The notes: generated by a model from the sequence alone, not told the origin. A stretch of DNA of 64,000 bases from Paraescarpia echinospica (GCA_020002185.1 CM034532.1:30301966-30365965), one strand, 5' to 3'. Shown: positions 12,331 through 24,956, counted from the first letter of the stretch. Program-made: numbers and translations.

Positions 12331-14487
12331 ATGTCTGTGTACAAAAACGAAGTATGTCGAAGCCTGTACTGTTGGAACCACCAATTCCCTTGCTCTTGTC
12401 TTGTGGTTGTGTTGAACCATATCGACATATGCCTGTGTACAAAAACGAAGTATGTCGAAGCCTGTACTGTTGGAACCACCAATTCACTTGCTCTTGTCTT
12501 GTGGTTGTGTTGAACCATATCGACATATGCCTGTGTACAAAAACGAAGTATGTCGAAGCCTGTACTGTTGGAACCACCAATTCACTTGCTCTTGTCTTGT
12601 GGTTGTGTTGAACCATATCGACATATGCCTGTGTACAAAAACGAAGTATGTCGAAGCCTGTACTGTTGGAACCACCAATTCACTTGCTCTTGTCTTGTGG
12701 TTGTGTTGAACCATATCGACATATGCCTGTATACAAAAACGAAGTATGTCGAAGCCTGTACTGTTGGAACCACCAATTCACTTGCTCTTGTCTTGTGGTT
12801 GTGTTGAACCATATCGACATATGCCTGTGTACAAAAACGAAGTATGTCGAAGCCTGTACTGTTGGAACCACCAATTCACTTGCTCTTGTCTTGTGGTTGT
12901 GTTGAACCATATCGACATATGCCTGTGTACAAAAACGAAGTATGTCGAAGCCTGTACTGTTGGAACCACCAATTCACTTGCTCTTGTCTTGTGGTTGTGT
13001 TGAACCATATCGACATATGCCTGTGTACAAAAACGAAGTATGTCGAAGCCTGTACTGTTGGAACCACCAATTCACTTGCTCTTGTCTTGTGGTTGTGTTG
13101 AACCATATCGACATATGCCTGTATACAAAAACGAACTATGTCGAAGCCTGTACTGTTGGAACCACCAATTCACTTGCTCTTGTCTTGTGGTTGTGTTGAA
13201 CCATATCGACATATGCCTGTGTACAGAAACGAAGTATGTCGAAGTCTGTACTGTTGGAACCACCAATTCACTTGCTCTTGTCTTGTGACTGTGTTGAACC
13301 ATATCGACATATGCCTGTGTACAAAAACGAAGTATGTCGAAGCCTGTACTGTTGGAGCCACCAATTCACTTGCTCTTGTCTTGTGACTGTGTTGAACCAT
13401 ATCGACATATGCCTGTGTACAAAAACGAAGTATGTCGAAGCCTGTACTGTTGGAGCCACCAATTCACTTGCTCTTGTCTTGTGACTGTGTTGAACCATAT
13501 CGACATATGCCTGTGTACAAAAACGAAGTATGTCGAAGCCTGTACTGTTGGAACCACCAATTCACTTGCTCTTGTCTTGTGGTTGTGTTGAACCATATCG
13601 ACATATGCCTGTGTACAAAAACGAAGTATGTCGAAGCCTGTACTGTTGGAACCACCAATTCACTTGCTCTTGTCTTGTGACTGTGTTGAACCATATCGAC
13701 ATATGCCTGTGTACAAAAACGAAGTATGTCGAAGCCTGTACTGTTGGAACCACCAATTCCCTTGCTCTTGTCTTGTGGTTGTGTTGAACCATATCGACAT
13801 ATGCCTGTGTACAAAAACGAAGTATGTCGAAGCCTGTACTGTTGGAACCACCAATTCACTTGCTCTTGTCTTGTGGTGTGTTGAACCATATCGACATATG
13901 CCTGTGTACAAAAACGAAGTATGTCGAAGCCTGTACTGTTGGAACCACCAATTCACTTGCTCTTGTCTTGTGACTGTGTTGAACCATATCGACATATGCC
14001 TGTGTACAAAAACGAAGTATGTCGAAGCCTGTACTGTTGGAACCACCAATTCACTTGCTCTTGTCTTGTGGTTGTGTTGAACCATATCGACATATGCCTG
14101 TGTACAAAAACGAAGTATGTCGAAGCCTGTACTGTTGGAACCACCAATTCACTTGCTCTTGTCTTGTGACTGTGTTGAACCATATCGACATATGCCTGTG
14201 TACAAAAACGAAGTATGTCGAAGCCTGTACTGTTGGAACCACCAATTCACTTGCTCTTGTCTTGTGACTGTGTTGAACCATATCGACATATGCCTGTGTA
14301 CAAAAACGAAGTATGTCGAAGCCTGTACTGTTGGAACCACCAATTCACTTGCTCTTGTCTTGTGACTGTGTTGAACCATATCGACATATGCCTGTGTACA
14401 AAAACGAAGTATGTCGAAGCCTGTACTGTTGGAACCACCAATTCACTTGCTCTTGTCTTGTGACTGTGTTGAACCATATCGACATTT
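12331..14487. repeat. 98-bp satellite, 22 copies
   Basis: Unit begins ATGCCTGTGTACAAAAACGA, continues AGTATGTCGAAGCCTGTACT and ends ...GAACCATATCGACAT. The AGCCTGTACT landmark falls every 98 bp from 12361 to 14418, with one 1-bp deletion near 13876. Two subtypes (GTGGTTGTG and GTGACTGTG) are interspersed, the second dominating the right half. Overlapping ~76-85 codon frames on both strands are repeat artefacts. The unit is LINE coding sequence (see the LINE entry). Confidence 0.97.
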
Positions 14488-14489
14488 GC

Positions 14490-15032
14490 TCGTAAATATG
14501 ATGGTGCATTACCAATGGTAATGTTGTACATGTGATCTAGTTCTAACTGTTCTACTTTATACTCAACAGTGAGTAATCCTACGCACTTAAATTCATTTGC
14601 ACCACCACGAAACCTCGGTGGAGCATTTACGATAAATCTGATAATCTTATTATATAAACACTGCATTCTGCCTTTCATCTTTTTCGACAATCCACTAGGA
14701 CAAGCTGAACGTGTGTAGTCAAAATGGCACTAAATCAAAGTAGAGATTATCAGCGTTTTTGTTTTGATATTATACTTCCTGGCGTTCCTGTACAAAAATT
14801 TAAGTTTGTTTGAACCTTTAGAAAGGATTTTACAAGCTATATGATATCGCCAGAAAGGTATTGTTCTAAAGAAAGTCACACCTAAATAAGTGACGCTTGT
14901 CTTTGATTCAATAACATTTCCATTGCATACAACATTAAGACTGTCACATTTGTATAATTTTCTCGTCGTTCCAAATACTATAGATTGGGTTGAATTGAAT
15001 GTCCTAGTATACTCCATACAACGCGACGTCAT
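14490..15032 (-). pseudogene. LINE reverse-transcriptase C-terminal remnants
   Basis: Two minus-strand open pieces, 15032-14730 and 14690 onward into the satellite, in different frames. Motifs seen: FGTTRKLYK, NGNVIESKTSVTYLGVTF, SNKLKFLYRN, LYNKIIRFIVNAPPR, VGLLTVEYKVEQLELDHMYN. These match the thumb/connection part of CR1-like RTs. The catalytic FADD region is not present. Confidence 0.72.
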
Positions 15033-16687
15033 GTGTGAGCAGGCATATTACAAAATGGTCTAAACGCCACTGCATCATTCTATGAAGGGAGACGACTGGT
15101 CATTATGAATGATATAATGAGTGCGTGTGCAACAGCTGTTGGAATTTTTTTGCCGCTGCGCTGCTGTAAGTTCAGCTTCTCCGTTGTCTCGGCTGTGAAC
15201 TCATGACATCCGAACATAGGGGGGTAGTGCTGTTGAAAAAAATATTTTTTACGTCGTGCCGCTGTTGTCAATTTACTTTCTCCAGCTTCTCTCCGCTGTC
15301 TCGACTGAAATGATGACATCCTAAGACGTTGGGGGGGGGGGTGCTTTGGAATTTTGTTTAGCCTATTACTGAGAAGGGGGCAGAAAACCATACATGTATG
15401 CCTTCCAATTACACACACATTTCACAGTCGACAAAAATACACATTAATCGTCTGATAAAATGTTTATTTCCACCCGCCATTGACGCTCGCCACAAAAACA
15501 AACATTCACGCTCACATTTAGAGGGGGCAGAACCATATGTCTGCCCCCCCCCGGAGAAATTCCATGGGGCAGCTCCCCCCCGCCCTCCCCTGTTCCCGAG
15601 CCTATGCAAGGAACTTGTATGTTGACCAAGTACCACCGCTGTACAGTAGCCTAGAACTCTGAGCACGCAAGCTTCGTTTGCACTACATTTGGCGTGAGCT
15701 GTGTTTGACCAAACACGTTCAGGGAAACGCCCAAACAAGGAGCCCTTACGCCGCCGGGTGTTTTTTTGTTTACTGTTTTGAGAGCGGTTGGCTGAGATAG
15801 TGGAACCGAAATAGGTAAACTTGTCAACCTTTTCCGTCCGGTGTGGTTTTACCTATTGCCAGGTACGGTTTCTTTCTTTCTTGGCTCAATATTACATACA
15901 CCCTTCTTGAGACTGATCGTGAGTTAGAATTCATTACAGGTCATGACAAAGGCAGAATGCGGCATCATCTACATTAAGAAGCACTCTTAAAGTAGCACAT
16001 GTGCTTGTCAATGGCCTGAATTTCAGCCCCCATAATTTGCAGACATCGCTGTTACAACGAGTGATCACCACGTCTGCTCTAGCTAAGTCCCAGACCCCCT
16101 GAACCACATTCCAAGAACGAAGTCATGGTAACCCCTGAAAGTTGTTGTTAACCACGTCGCCATGAATAAACCAGTTGTGAACAATGTTCCCATGACTGAA
16201 GCCATAAACATACATAATTACGCTATTCGTTTTAAGTAATTTTATTTCAAATGCAATGTCCTATCAACGTAATTCATTACCTACAACATAGTACACGTGA
16301 CATTTACAATAGAGCAGCGTTGCTCAGTTGCTCAGTCAGCCTCACTCAGTCTTTACAACAGAACAGCATCGCCCAGTCAGACATATACTGCCTCACATTC
16401 CGACTGAACGTTTCCTCTTAGGGCCTATGATATTTCGGACATCCACACACCGCCCGAAGTAGTCGTTTACGATGTCTTTGAGAGAACATATCGAAGACAA
16501 CGGTGCAGAACGTTTGCTTTCTGTATTATCTACGTTCGTGAATATTGCCTAGTTACCTGCACTTGAAGATCACTTTCCATAAAGTCGTGTTATCCTACAT
16601 CGTATCCCAAGTCCAAACCAATTCGGTACCGGGACTGTCAGCGATATAGAAAATAAGAGAAGAATAAATCTCGGAGTGAGATAGACC
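15033..16687. other. noncoding region containing a G-run dispersed repeat
   Basis: No gene recognised. The interval 15140-15345 (GCTGCTGTAAGTTCAGCTTC ... GACATC ... G11 ... GTGCT) is repeated in diverged form at 61370-61460. The interval 15575-15612 (CCCCTGTTCCCGAGCCTATG) is the reverse complement of the last 30 bases of the window. So this is an ancient interspersed repeat, family unknown. Confidence 0.5.
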
Positions 16688-16975
16688 CTTTGGGCGACTT
16701 GGCTCTTACTTCTTTGTGTCGTTGATTCCGCCAGCAGACACTTTGGACAAGACGGTTCCTACTACTTCGTGTCGTTGAGTTCACCCGAAGACACTTTGGA
16801 CGACATGGCTCCTTCCTCTTCGTGTCGTTGAGTTCACCCAAATACACTTTGGATGACACGGCTCCTTCTTCTCTTCTTCGTATCGTTGAGATCGCCAGCT
16901 GACACTTTGGACGAGATGGCTCCTACTTCTTCGTGTCGTTGAGTCCGCCCGCAGACACTTTTGACGATAAAGCCG
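16688..16975. repeat. 53-bp tandem repeat, about 5 diverged copies
   Basis: Core AGACACTTTGGACGACATGG followed by CTCCT..TTCGTGTCGTTGAGTTCACC. Period 53 bp in the well-aligned copies; one copy has a 6-bp insertion (TCTTCT). It lies just 3' of the unrecognised minus-strand gene at 17.2-18.0 kb. Confidence 0.85.
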
Positions 16976-17249
16976 GGATTCGCTGCACGCTCCAACACGT
17001 CGGACAGGCCACACAGAGCGGTGTGTCCTGTAAGACACAAGTAATCACACATCTATTTTTTGCAGATCCAGTTGCTACTGTGTGTTAAGTTTGAGTAAGC
17101 CATTGTTATAACATACGTGGGTATATCCCGAACGAAGCCACGTGTTATACGTTGAATAACAAAACAGTACACACGAAAATAGAAAAACAACGTCCACTTA
17201 TTTAACACGCTAAATTGGAGGCATTGTAGGTGTATGTAGATGTACAAAC

Positions 17250-17979
17250 CTGTATAAGAAAGATATGTCGTTCGGCGTTCGGACAGTAGCCGGAAGGATA
17301 TAGGTCGAGTGGAATGCGCGTGCGCAGACCGCTGGTGTAGAGACGGGCGTTCTCCGACTTGATTAGGAAGCTGGAGTTGTTTCTCCAACGGGTCCTCTCG
17401 CTGATGGACGCTGACCCGCAAGAACGTATCACCTGTGCGGACATCTTTGATGAATATTTGTTTATGTATTATTGATGAGTTTGAAGGCGAAACAACTCAT
17501 TCTAACCCGAGTTCCGGTTTTGATAGTGTGTAAAAACGTCGCCTTTATGTTCGTTTGAATGCAGACTTGTTGCGGAAACTGACATGTTGTTGTTTACCAT
17601 TCGATAATAAAATAAACATAGTGTTTTGAAGACTAAGCTTGAGTGATAAACAAATAATAATTATGATATTATAATATATTTCGGTGGGAAATTATACTGC
17701 TGTACCTGGAGTGACTACATTCGATATTACCCGCCACAATACGATGGATAATAAGAAGATGAAAAACAAGAACAACAAGAGAGAGAATACGAAAAACCAA
17801 CAAGGATTAGGAGACAGAGAAAATAACCAAACCTGTTCGTTGTTCTTCCGACAAAGCTGCGCACTGAAGCGCATGCCTTCCAGTTCCGCTTCAGAAAGAT
17901 CACCTTCGTAAACGTTAGCCTTCCGTGTCGTCTGCTTCGCTCGACAGATGAACTGACCGCAAACATATTGATCTCCCAT
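17250..17979 (-). CDS. unrecognised two-exon gene fragment
   Basis: Minus strand. Exon A 17979-17833 starts MGDQYVCGQFICRAKQ and ends CRKNNEQ at donor CAG|gtttgg. Exon B 17444-17250 begins after an AG with MSAQVIRSCGSASIS, continues RTRWRNNSSFLIKSENARLY and TSGLRTRIPLDLYPSGYCPN, and ends HIFLIQ at donor CAG|gtttgt. Both exons are in phase 0 and keep one frame (49 + 65 residues). The composition is that of a soluble, non-repetitive protein; there is no signal peptide, membrane helix or motif I can name. Further exons would lie below 17250 but a 53-bp repeat occupies much of that space and I could not place one. The two matching phase-0 junctions are the main support; chance is possible. Confidence 0.38.
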
Positions 17980-18811
17980 TGCTAATGTTTCAGTTAACGT
18001 GGCGCCTTCAGTTTGTATTGGTGTATATGATGTTTTGTATCGCTGTTGTCCTTGTGCAGCGCGAACTTTACATCGGAAGATGATATCGATTTAATATAAG
18101 CTGTGTTTCACAAATGTACAAAGTATATGTCGTTCCACAAGTAATGTCTCACAAACACTGGAAAATCGTTGACGCCACGCACCTCACCAACATTTGCAAG
18201 TTTTCAAGAGCTTGTGGAAGTCGTTGACGCCGCTTGCGCGAGGTCAGGTTTCGAGAAAACTGCGTCTTAATACGTCACGGGTGTTATGGCGCGAAATTCT
18301 TCTTGGGCTTTCTAATATCTTTGCTGTACTGTTTTTAAAGATCGTTGGGCATACTTTGAAGACAACTGCGTCTTCGTGAATATGTCGCGCATACTGTGGG
18401 TGCAAAATTTAAGTAGCTCTCGAGAACGCGTTTACGCAAGCAAACTAAATGACACATTGTGAAATGTGTGTCTCAATAACTAACTAAAGGGTACGTTTCC
18501 CACGGTACGTACTAGCTTCGTGCGTGAACTTGTGACAGACTACCACGGTAAAAATGAGTCAACTGACCCCGGTAGAGGCAACTCGGGATGGCGCTGTGCC
18601 ACAATATGTGATGCTATTTGATTGATTTTACCATTAACGTGTACCTGAACATCATCATGCCACTTTACTTTTCTAGTCTACATGTTTGGCTCCGTGGTTA
18701 CGATGAATAAGAAGCCATTATTCCCATGCATATTTTACTTTGTTCTACCAAAAGTAATAAACGAGCTCGGTATATCTATTTGTTATGCATTCTCGTTTTG
18801 TACGAACTCTA

Positions 18812-18874
18812 CACACACATACACACACATACACACACTCACACACAACACACGCGTACACACGCACACACACA

Positions 18875-18915
<41 letters not shown>

Positions 18916-18920
18916 ACACA
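18812..18920. repeat. (AC)n microsatellite
   Basis: Imperfect AC array with CT and CG interruptions. The preceding 18000-18811 has no recognisable gene. Confidence 0.95.
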
Positions 18921-21781
18921 CGCCCGTTTAAACCTGTCAGTGCGTCGGAATATTTCCAAGATTTATTCGAACGTGTTTAGTTGGGAGCTGAAACGAAGCT
19001 GCTATGTGTTCTACCGGTTCACTGTCCGGTATGCGAAGTATTTCCTTCAATGTCTAGCCCATGCATTCGTGGGGTCAATTCCGTGTTATCTATTCCTATT
19101 CCAGTTCCAATCAATTAAAAAACAATTCCAATTCTAATTACACCATACCAAAAATCAATTCCAATTAACAAAATATATTTCCGACAAACTTTTGAAAATA
19201 AATTCCCACTCCGCCCCCATTCCAATTCCGAAATTGAGATAGAGGGTTATATGGTAGACGCTTGCCCTCGTAACTTCCATGTAGCCCTCAACAAATAACG
19301 TACGTAGACCTAGGCCTATATAGGCCCCATTGATATTTTTTTAACAATTCCCAATTTCCATATTCGGAAAGTCACAAAAACTATGCACAGCACATTTAAC
19401 GCAAGGCACACTTCGGCTAAGGCATACTCTGAAAGGTTAAGAATTTAACAACATTTAACTACACATTCCTCGCAAACGACGGGTGGTAGACTAAAGTTAG
19501 TCTAAGGACACTGCACGAATGAATGACGGTCAGTAGCTCCCCTTGTTCGAGAGGATGCTTACAACGAAATACTCGCTTTGCGAACGCGAGATGTGTCATT
19601 ACCCACAATTCACAGCGCAAATTCCATTTTGGCCGGTCTTGTGTAGCGTTTGTTGATATTGACGACGCTTATTTTTCGTGTTTCTCGCTATCGTCTCAAA
19701 GCGCATAGCCGGATTTTGTCATGTATGTATCACTGTTAATGTTTCACGTTAAAAGCAACTCGTTTAAAGTAGTTACTTATAATAATGATTGTGAAATATT
19801 TGAACAGAAAGTCGATGACAACCTGTCAGTGTCTGGGCTGGACTGAACACTAAATTTTAAAAACAGTCAAAACTTCTCGCCAAAAATGAATCTCGGTCTA
19901 CAACAAACTCAAGTCATGCCTAGTCATGTTTATATGTTGTTGCCGTGTAAATTACTTTCGTAAAGTTGCAAGCGACTACGTTATATGTGCCAACATTTTG
20001 AACGTCAACGTTTATAACTTTATTGTAAAACAGTACACTGTACTGTGTACAGTGATCGTGAAACGTTTCATCTCATCTCGAAGTATAGGTAGGGACCTAC
20101 CTAAATATTTCATAATTCCCAGATTAATTCTCTCTAAGTATCTAATAATAGGGTTTTGAATTCCCAAACATATGCAATTTGAATTTACACCTCATTCACT
20201 TCATTTTATGATGTTGACTATTTGTCCTTTATGTCTCGACGGTTACTGTGCTAATATTAGACACTTCAATGAATTCTGCATACTGGGTCGTTTCGCGACT
20301 CGCAATCACTGCAGAGCCGTCTCGTTTTGTTTTGTTTCAACTCATGTTTTCGTGCTCTTTCCGGTCATTCACTGCTGGGCCACTCTGTCGGAGGTAAGTT
20401 GAACTTCATCTGCGTCGTTAAAATTTTGTAATTTGACAAAAATTATGCTATATTACATGTATTTTACAACCACATCTGTGTTCATTTGCAGATATCATGT
20501 TCTATCCCACGTTATTCCTGAAATATTTTGTGTTTAGCCTTATCTAATAGTTTTATTTAGACTGTGTTGACAAAAAATGGTGGCCTGTTCCGTCTCGAAA
20601 TTTGGTTTTTCACCGTTCAAAAATCGTCACATTTGGAAGTTCTGTGTCAGTGTAACTGGTTGCGTGCATCACTGGAGGCGATGCCAGATGCAGATTGCGA
20701 CTTAAACCATTTCTTTGAATTAAAATATCTACAAAACCAATACTATTTATACCCAATTTATGTAATATCCATGCCAATTCTGCAATACTTTGTCTTAGAA
20801 TTAGTTGTAGAAATATGGCCCATTCCAGCTTATATTAGTAGGCGTGGCTGCGTAGACAGCAGGCTATTGTCAGTAGTGTACTATTGACTGCCATTCCTAA
20901 TTATAATAAAATTCAAAATTGTTAATAATTAAGTAATTAGTTATTATTAGTAAATTAATTATTTCAATGCATGGTTGAAATTAAAGTGTTAGAAAACATG
21001 TTTCTGAGGTTAAACTTAGTCTTAAAGTAAAATAGTGTAAAATTTCACACTGCTCTTTTGAGTAACAGAGGCAGGGATATGAAAATTATTTCACAAGATT
21101 TGCATGTAGGATCAAAACAGTTATCATTATATGATACACGGTGGCCTTTTTATTTCAGATGTTGTTTGCAGTTACATGCAGTGACACTGATCTGTGTCTA
21201 ACAGTTAACTGTGAAGGTACCGAGCCACAGAGTCGTCTGAATATGACACCCATCACCTGCATATTTAATCTGGCTGATTATATATTTGATATCTATGTTG
21301 ATCAGTGTCCATTTAACATGACATGAACATTACTTATAAACATGTCGAAGAACACAATTTTATTTCAAAAGATACTGAAATATGAACCTTGCTGCACAGA
21401 TCTTACAGCCTACTGGCATTAAATTATGAGACAATGAACTTCTGTATTATGAACAGAGCAGACTTCTTCTTCATGGCTTGACTCCCATGGGCCACGGGGA
21501 GTAATGCAGAAAGCAATTTTGCTGGTGCATTTGGATTCAGCGACAGAATACTGTGAACAATTTATAAACATTACTTTATCAAGTTCATGTTAAAATGCAG
21601 AACATTACGTTATGAAGCAGTGACAATTGATTACTGGTCTGTACAGAGCCTGCAGCATTCATCCAACCTGTCATGACACAGTCACACATAGACACAGTGA
21701 ACTATGAGTATGAATATTGTATTTCATTGTCATGTATTGATGTGTTGAGTTTGTATTCTATTTAGCCAATATTTACTTATT
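18921..21781. other. noncoding region with one ATTCC-rich dispersed repeat
   Basis: At about 19068-19235, GGGGTCAATTCC introduces a stretch of repeated CAATTCCAATT words. A related stretch lies at 49190-49575 ending GGAATCGACCCC. GGGGTCAATTCC/GGAATCGACCCC look like the two termini of one non-autonomous element family. A good isolated donor (GAG|gtaagt) is at 20394 but I can attach no exon to it. Otherwise nothing seen. Confidence 0.4.
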
Positions 21782-23241
21782 AAAGGGAATAAAAACATCT
21801 ACGGCTTGAATTCATGTTATATTACATCCTGCTATCTATTTCCATGTCCACCAAGCCAAAAAACAATCAAAAAATCAATGAATTAGACATTCCACATTTA
21901 ATGCTGTACATCCGAACAATTTCGAATATGCATATTTTTGGCACGCTTTTCGGGGTGCCGAGATGTGACATCACTTATGACCCACACTCGCATCAGGCCG
22001 ACCCTTTCCATGCATTCAGAGCATGTTTGCAAGTATAGCTTTTGGGTCGAAACGAGCGTCAGAATGAGTTATTGTGCAATATTCCGATGAAATACAAACA
22101 CTAGTCATCATAGAGGAACAAGCAGTTATCTTACCGTTCCACATGAATCGAATTTTATTCAAAACAATGAATGCGAATGTGCCTACAAGTCGACTAGGTT
22201 TCGCCGAGCTTGGGCTTGTTTTCAGAATAATTATATCGAATGCATCCAACGAGAGATAAACATATATCGTATCCAGCTACAGAAAGTAACGTATATAATC
22301 TCATAATATCACTAGAATATCGATGTATGAAGGAGGAGTTGTATCATAATAACTTAAATCAGTGAGTGAATTTCTGTCAGCCCTGCTAGCTCAGTTAGTA
22401 AAGGCGTTGGTTCCGTAGCATTTATTTTGCAATCGGGTGACGCCGGTTCAAACCCCACACCAAACCGTTGATTTTTTTACACTTTTTGGTTTATGTTTTC
22501 ACGAAGTAATATAAACCAAATAATTTTTATACTATGATGCACTGTTTGTAAATATTTTGGTAGTAATTATTTATTCGCCACCAACCGAGCTAACAGGACC
22601 GCTAGAAATTCACAGACTGATTTTAGTTGTTATGATGAATTGAACAACTCCTCCTTCATACATCGATATTCTAGTGATATTATGAGATTATACACGTTAC
22701 ATTCTGTAGCTGGATACGATATATGTTTGTTATGTATGTTTATTGGTGTAGATTATCTCTCGTTGGTTGCATTCGATATAATTATTCTGAAAACGAGCCC
22801 AAGCTCGGCGAAACCTAGTCGACTTGTAGGCACATTCGCATTCATTTTTTTTAATAAAATTCTATTCATGTGGAACGGTAAGATAACTGCTTGTTCCTCT
22901 ATTGTGACTAGTGTTTGTATTTCATCGGAATATTGCACAATAACTCATTCTGACGCTCGTTTCGACCCAAAAGCTATACTTGTAAACATGCTCTGAATGC
23001 ATGGAAAGGGTCGGCCTGATGCGAGTGTGGGTCATAAGTGACGTCCCGATACCACGTGATCGCCTAGCTCATTAAAAAAAAATTCCGCGGGAATCGCTAC
23101 ACAGACGGGTTTAAAATCGAATTTATGCTACAAATGTATTTTTCTGTATTTTTTTAGTGTTGTCAAATGTTACATACAAGGTTAAACTGTGTGTACACAT
23201 GGAAAAAGGATTTTAGCTAATGCCTTATTTTTATTTCCTTT
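21782..23241. mobile_element. foldback DNA element with tRNA-like core (copy 1)
   Basis: Termini are inverted: TTAAAGGGAATAAAAA on the left (21780 region) and TTTTTATTTCCTTTAA on the right. Inside, a long left arm (about 21940-22335) is the reverse complement of the right arm (about 22640-23045), for example TCTAGTGATATTATGAG at 22669 against CTCATAATATCACTAGA at 22300. The loop holds a tRNA-like sequence. A homologous, more symmetric copy is at 47119-49016. No transposase is seen, so it would be non-autonomous. Confidence 0.8.
22379..22460 (+). other. tRNA-like sequence inside foldback element
   Basis: Contains an A-box-like TAGCTCAGTTAGTAAAGG and a B-box-like GGTTCAAACCC, about 70 nt span, as in a tRNA, but I cannot fold a complete acceptor stem or a normal anticodon loop. 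Homologous copies lie at 47752-47830 (+) and 48297-48379 (-), each with GCTCAGTGGGTAG and GGTT(C/A)AATCC. Confidence 0.6.
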
Positions 23242-23249
23242 AATAAAGT

Positions 23250-23830
23250 TATTTTTAATGCAATATGACTGGTTAATGAATAGTTATTATAATGTTTAAT
23301 GTGGTTGTAAACATTGCATAAATTATATAACTGCTTTCCTAATTATGGACATTCCAGCCTTTCATTGAAATGTTGCGGTCAGTCATTAGCGGCCAATGTT
23401 AGCCAATATTAACATATTAATTAAGTTACTGTTAATGTGAAATGACTGGTTAATGTATATTTATTACCATAATTAATGTGGTTTACTGTTTGCATAAATT
23501 ATACAAATATCTTCATAATCATGGATATTATGGCCATTTGCTTAAATGTGTCGGTCTGTTGAGGTTGCGCACTAATTAGTCAATATTTACTAATTAATTA
23601 AATTATTATTAAATGATTTGTTAATGCATATTTATTACCATCATTAATGTAGTTATACACATTGCATAATATGTATAAATATTGTCATAATCATGGGCAT
23701 TATGGTCTTTAATTGGAACGTGTTGGTCTGTTGAGTTTGCATGCTGCATTACTAAAATTAACTAATTAATTGCATTAATTTGGTTATAATTAGTACTAAA
23801 AATGTTAAATATTGTAAATTTATTACTCTG
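23250..23830. repeat. AT-rich tandem repeat of about 190 bp, ~3 diverged copies
   Basis: Landmarks repeated in order: GGTTAATG-ATATTTATTA-CCAT-ATTAATGT (about 23270, 23450, 23620), GCATAAATTATA, CATAATCATGG-CATTATGG, TGTTGGTCTGTTGAG, then ACTAATTAATTAA. The copies are strongly diverged. Confidence 0.7.
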
Positions 23831-24956
23831 GTCAATGTGCTTGAAAACCCTGAAAAAAATTATTTTTATATATATATAAATAAAAAAGTTATGACTTTAA
23901 AGCAAATATTTATCCACTGAAAACACAAAAATGAGTTCATTTTGCCACTGTAAAAGATACACGAAAATTACGCTGTCTTGTCGTCTTAAAATTGCAATAT
24001 CTTAAATATATTAAAGATATTGTAATCCTGCATAATTTAAGCATCAATTCTGACAACATTCTTAATTATTTTCTCTACACAGTCATATTTTAGTAAAACT
24101 TTGTGTCTATGGGTTTTTTAGGGTGGCCAATCACTTCAGCATATCAAAACTCAAGAAGAAGAAAATGTTATCATGCAGAATTTTGGTTTCCATGGAAACC
24201 ATTATGCGACCACACCCTTCAAATTCAATATAATAAAAAAGTATCATTTTATTACAGTAACTTCAACTGTACAACTATCATTTGATATGTGAACCTGTAA
24301 CTGCATGGCGTTACATTAATAGCTTTAAAAAGTTAAACATTTGACTTGTAATTGGATAATGTACAATTGCCATGGAAACCAGAAATAGCTATATGCGTGG
24401 GCAATACTGAGTTGCCACAAAATTGTGCACAAAGTTAGAACAAGCAACTTTAAAATGAGTGTAGCAATGATAAAAACTAGTTTAGACAGAGAACAGCTAA
24501 ACAATTAACATAATATTTACAATTGTTTAATAAGTTATAAACATCAATTCCAGATCGCACTTGCAACTGCTGCAATGACCCATTACGGCCGCCATAATTT
24601 TGTAGACACCCATTTTGCGGGCCAACGTATGACTTCGCGCTTTAATTTATGATGAGGTTGTTCAAGAAAACATGCTGAAAAATTCCTTTATCACCATTAA
24701 AAATGCCTTTATAGGCTTCTTAGCATCGAATTTTTGCTTTTGATACAAACTTGAATAGCAATTGGTCTTACAGAGGCTGACATATGTTGAAACTTACGTG
24801 ATCTTATCGGGCGGAACTATTCTGGTTTCACGTGAATGGGAATAACAGTGGCGCTACATAGCGGAGTTGTACAAAACAAAATTCAGTTGCTGGAGGTGTT
24901 ACTTTGGAGGGTCGCATCCCAGGCGGATATGTCTGTATCTAGTATAGGCCTACTCG
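23831..24956. other. noncoding region, candidate 5' region of IFT74
   Basis: AT-rich, no exon recognised. Holds the two X-box-like motifs described separately. If they are the ciliary promoter, the missing first exon of IFT74 should lie between here and 27720. Confidence 0.35.
24185..24379. promoter_or_regulatory. two X-box-like (RFX-binding) motifs
   Basis: 24186-24199 reads GTTTCCATGGAAAC inside a 16-bp perfect palindrome and matches the X-box consensus GTHNYYATRRNAAC at every position. 24366-24379 reads ATTGCCATGGAAAC, one mismatch at the first base. RFX factors drive ciliary genes including IFT subunits through this motif. The pair lies about 3.3 kb upstream of the first IFT74 exon I can identify. 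The link to IFT74 is inference; distance and AT-rich context weaken it. Confidence 0.45.

Larger units (their letters stand above)
11461..15032 (-). mobile_element. decayed CR1-like LINE interrupted by an internal satellite and hairpins
   Basis: Minus-strand reading from 15032 downward gives, in order: an RT palm/thumb-type segment (NSTQSIVFGTTRKLYKCDSL...VTYLGVTFF, 15032-14730); the post-RT connection (LYNKIIRFIVNAPPRFRGGA...VEQLELDHMYNITIG, 14690-14490); the C-terminal segment (VDMVQHSHKTRASELVVPTVQ) now present as 22 tandem copies; and the ORF end WDTLPALVYVI near 12288-12330. An AT-rich 3' region follows with palindromes, then AATAAA and a (CTCA)n tail. These are the C-terminal blocks of CR1/L2-type RT ORFs. 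Frameshifts and stops make it dead. The 5' part is absent. Confidence 0.75.

Noticed and set aside
12331..14487. CRISPR-like regular spacing
   Set aside because: The whole 98-bp unit is repeated with no unique spacers, in a eukaryotic genome.
12196..14690. Dozens of 76-150 codon frames on both strands
   Set aside because: Artefacts of the 98-bp satellite; the only meaningful reading is the minus-strand LINE fragment.
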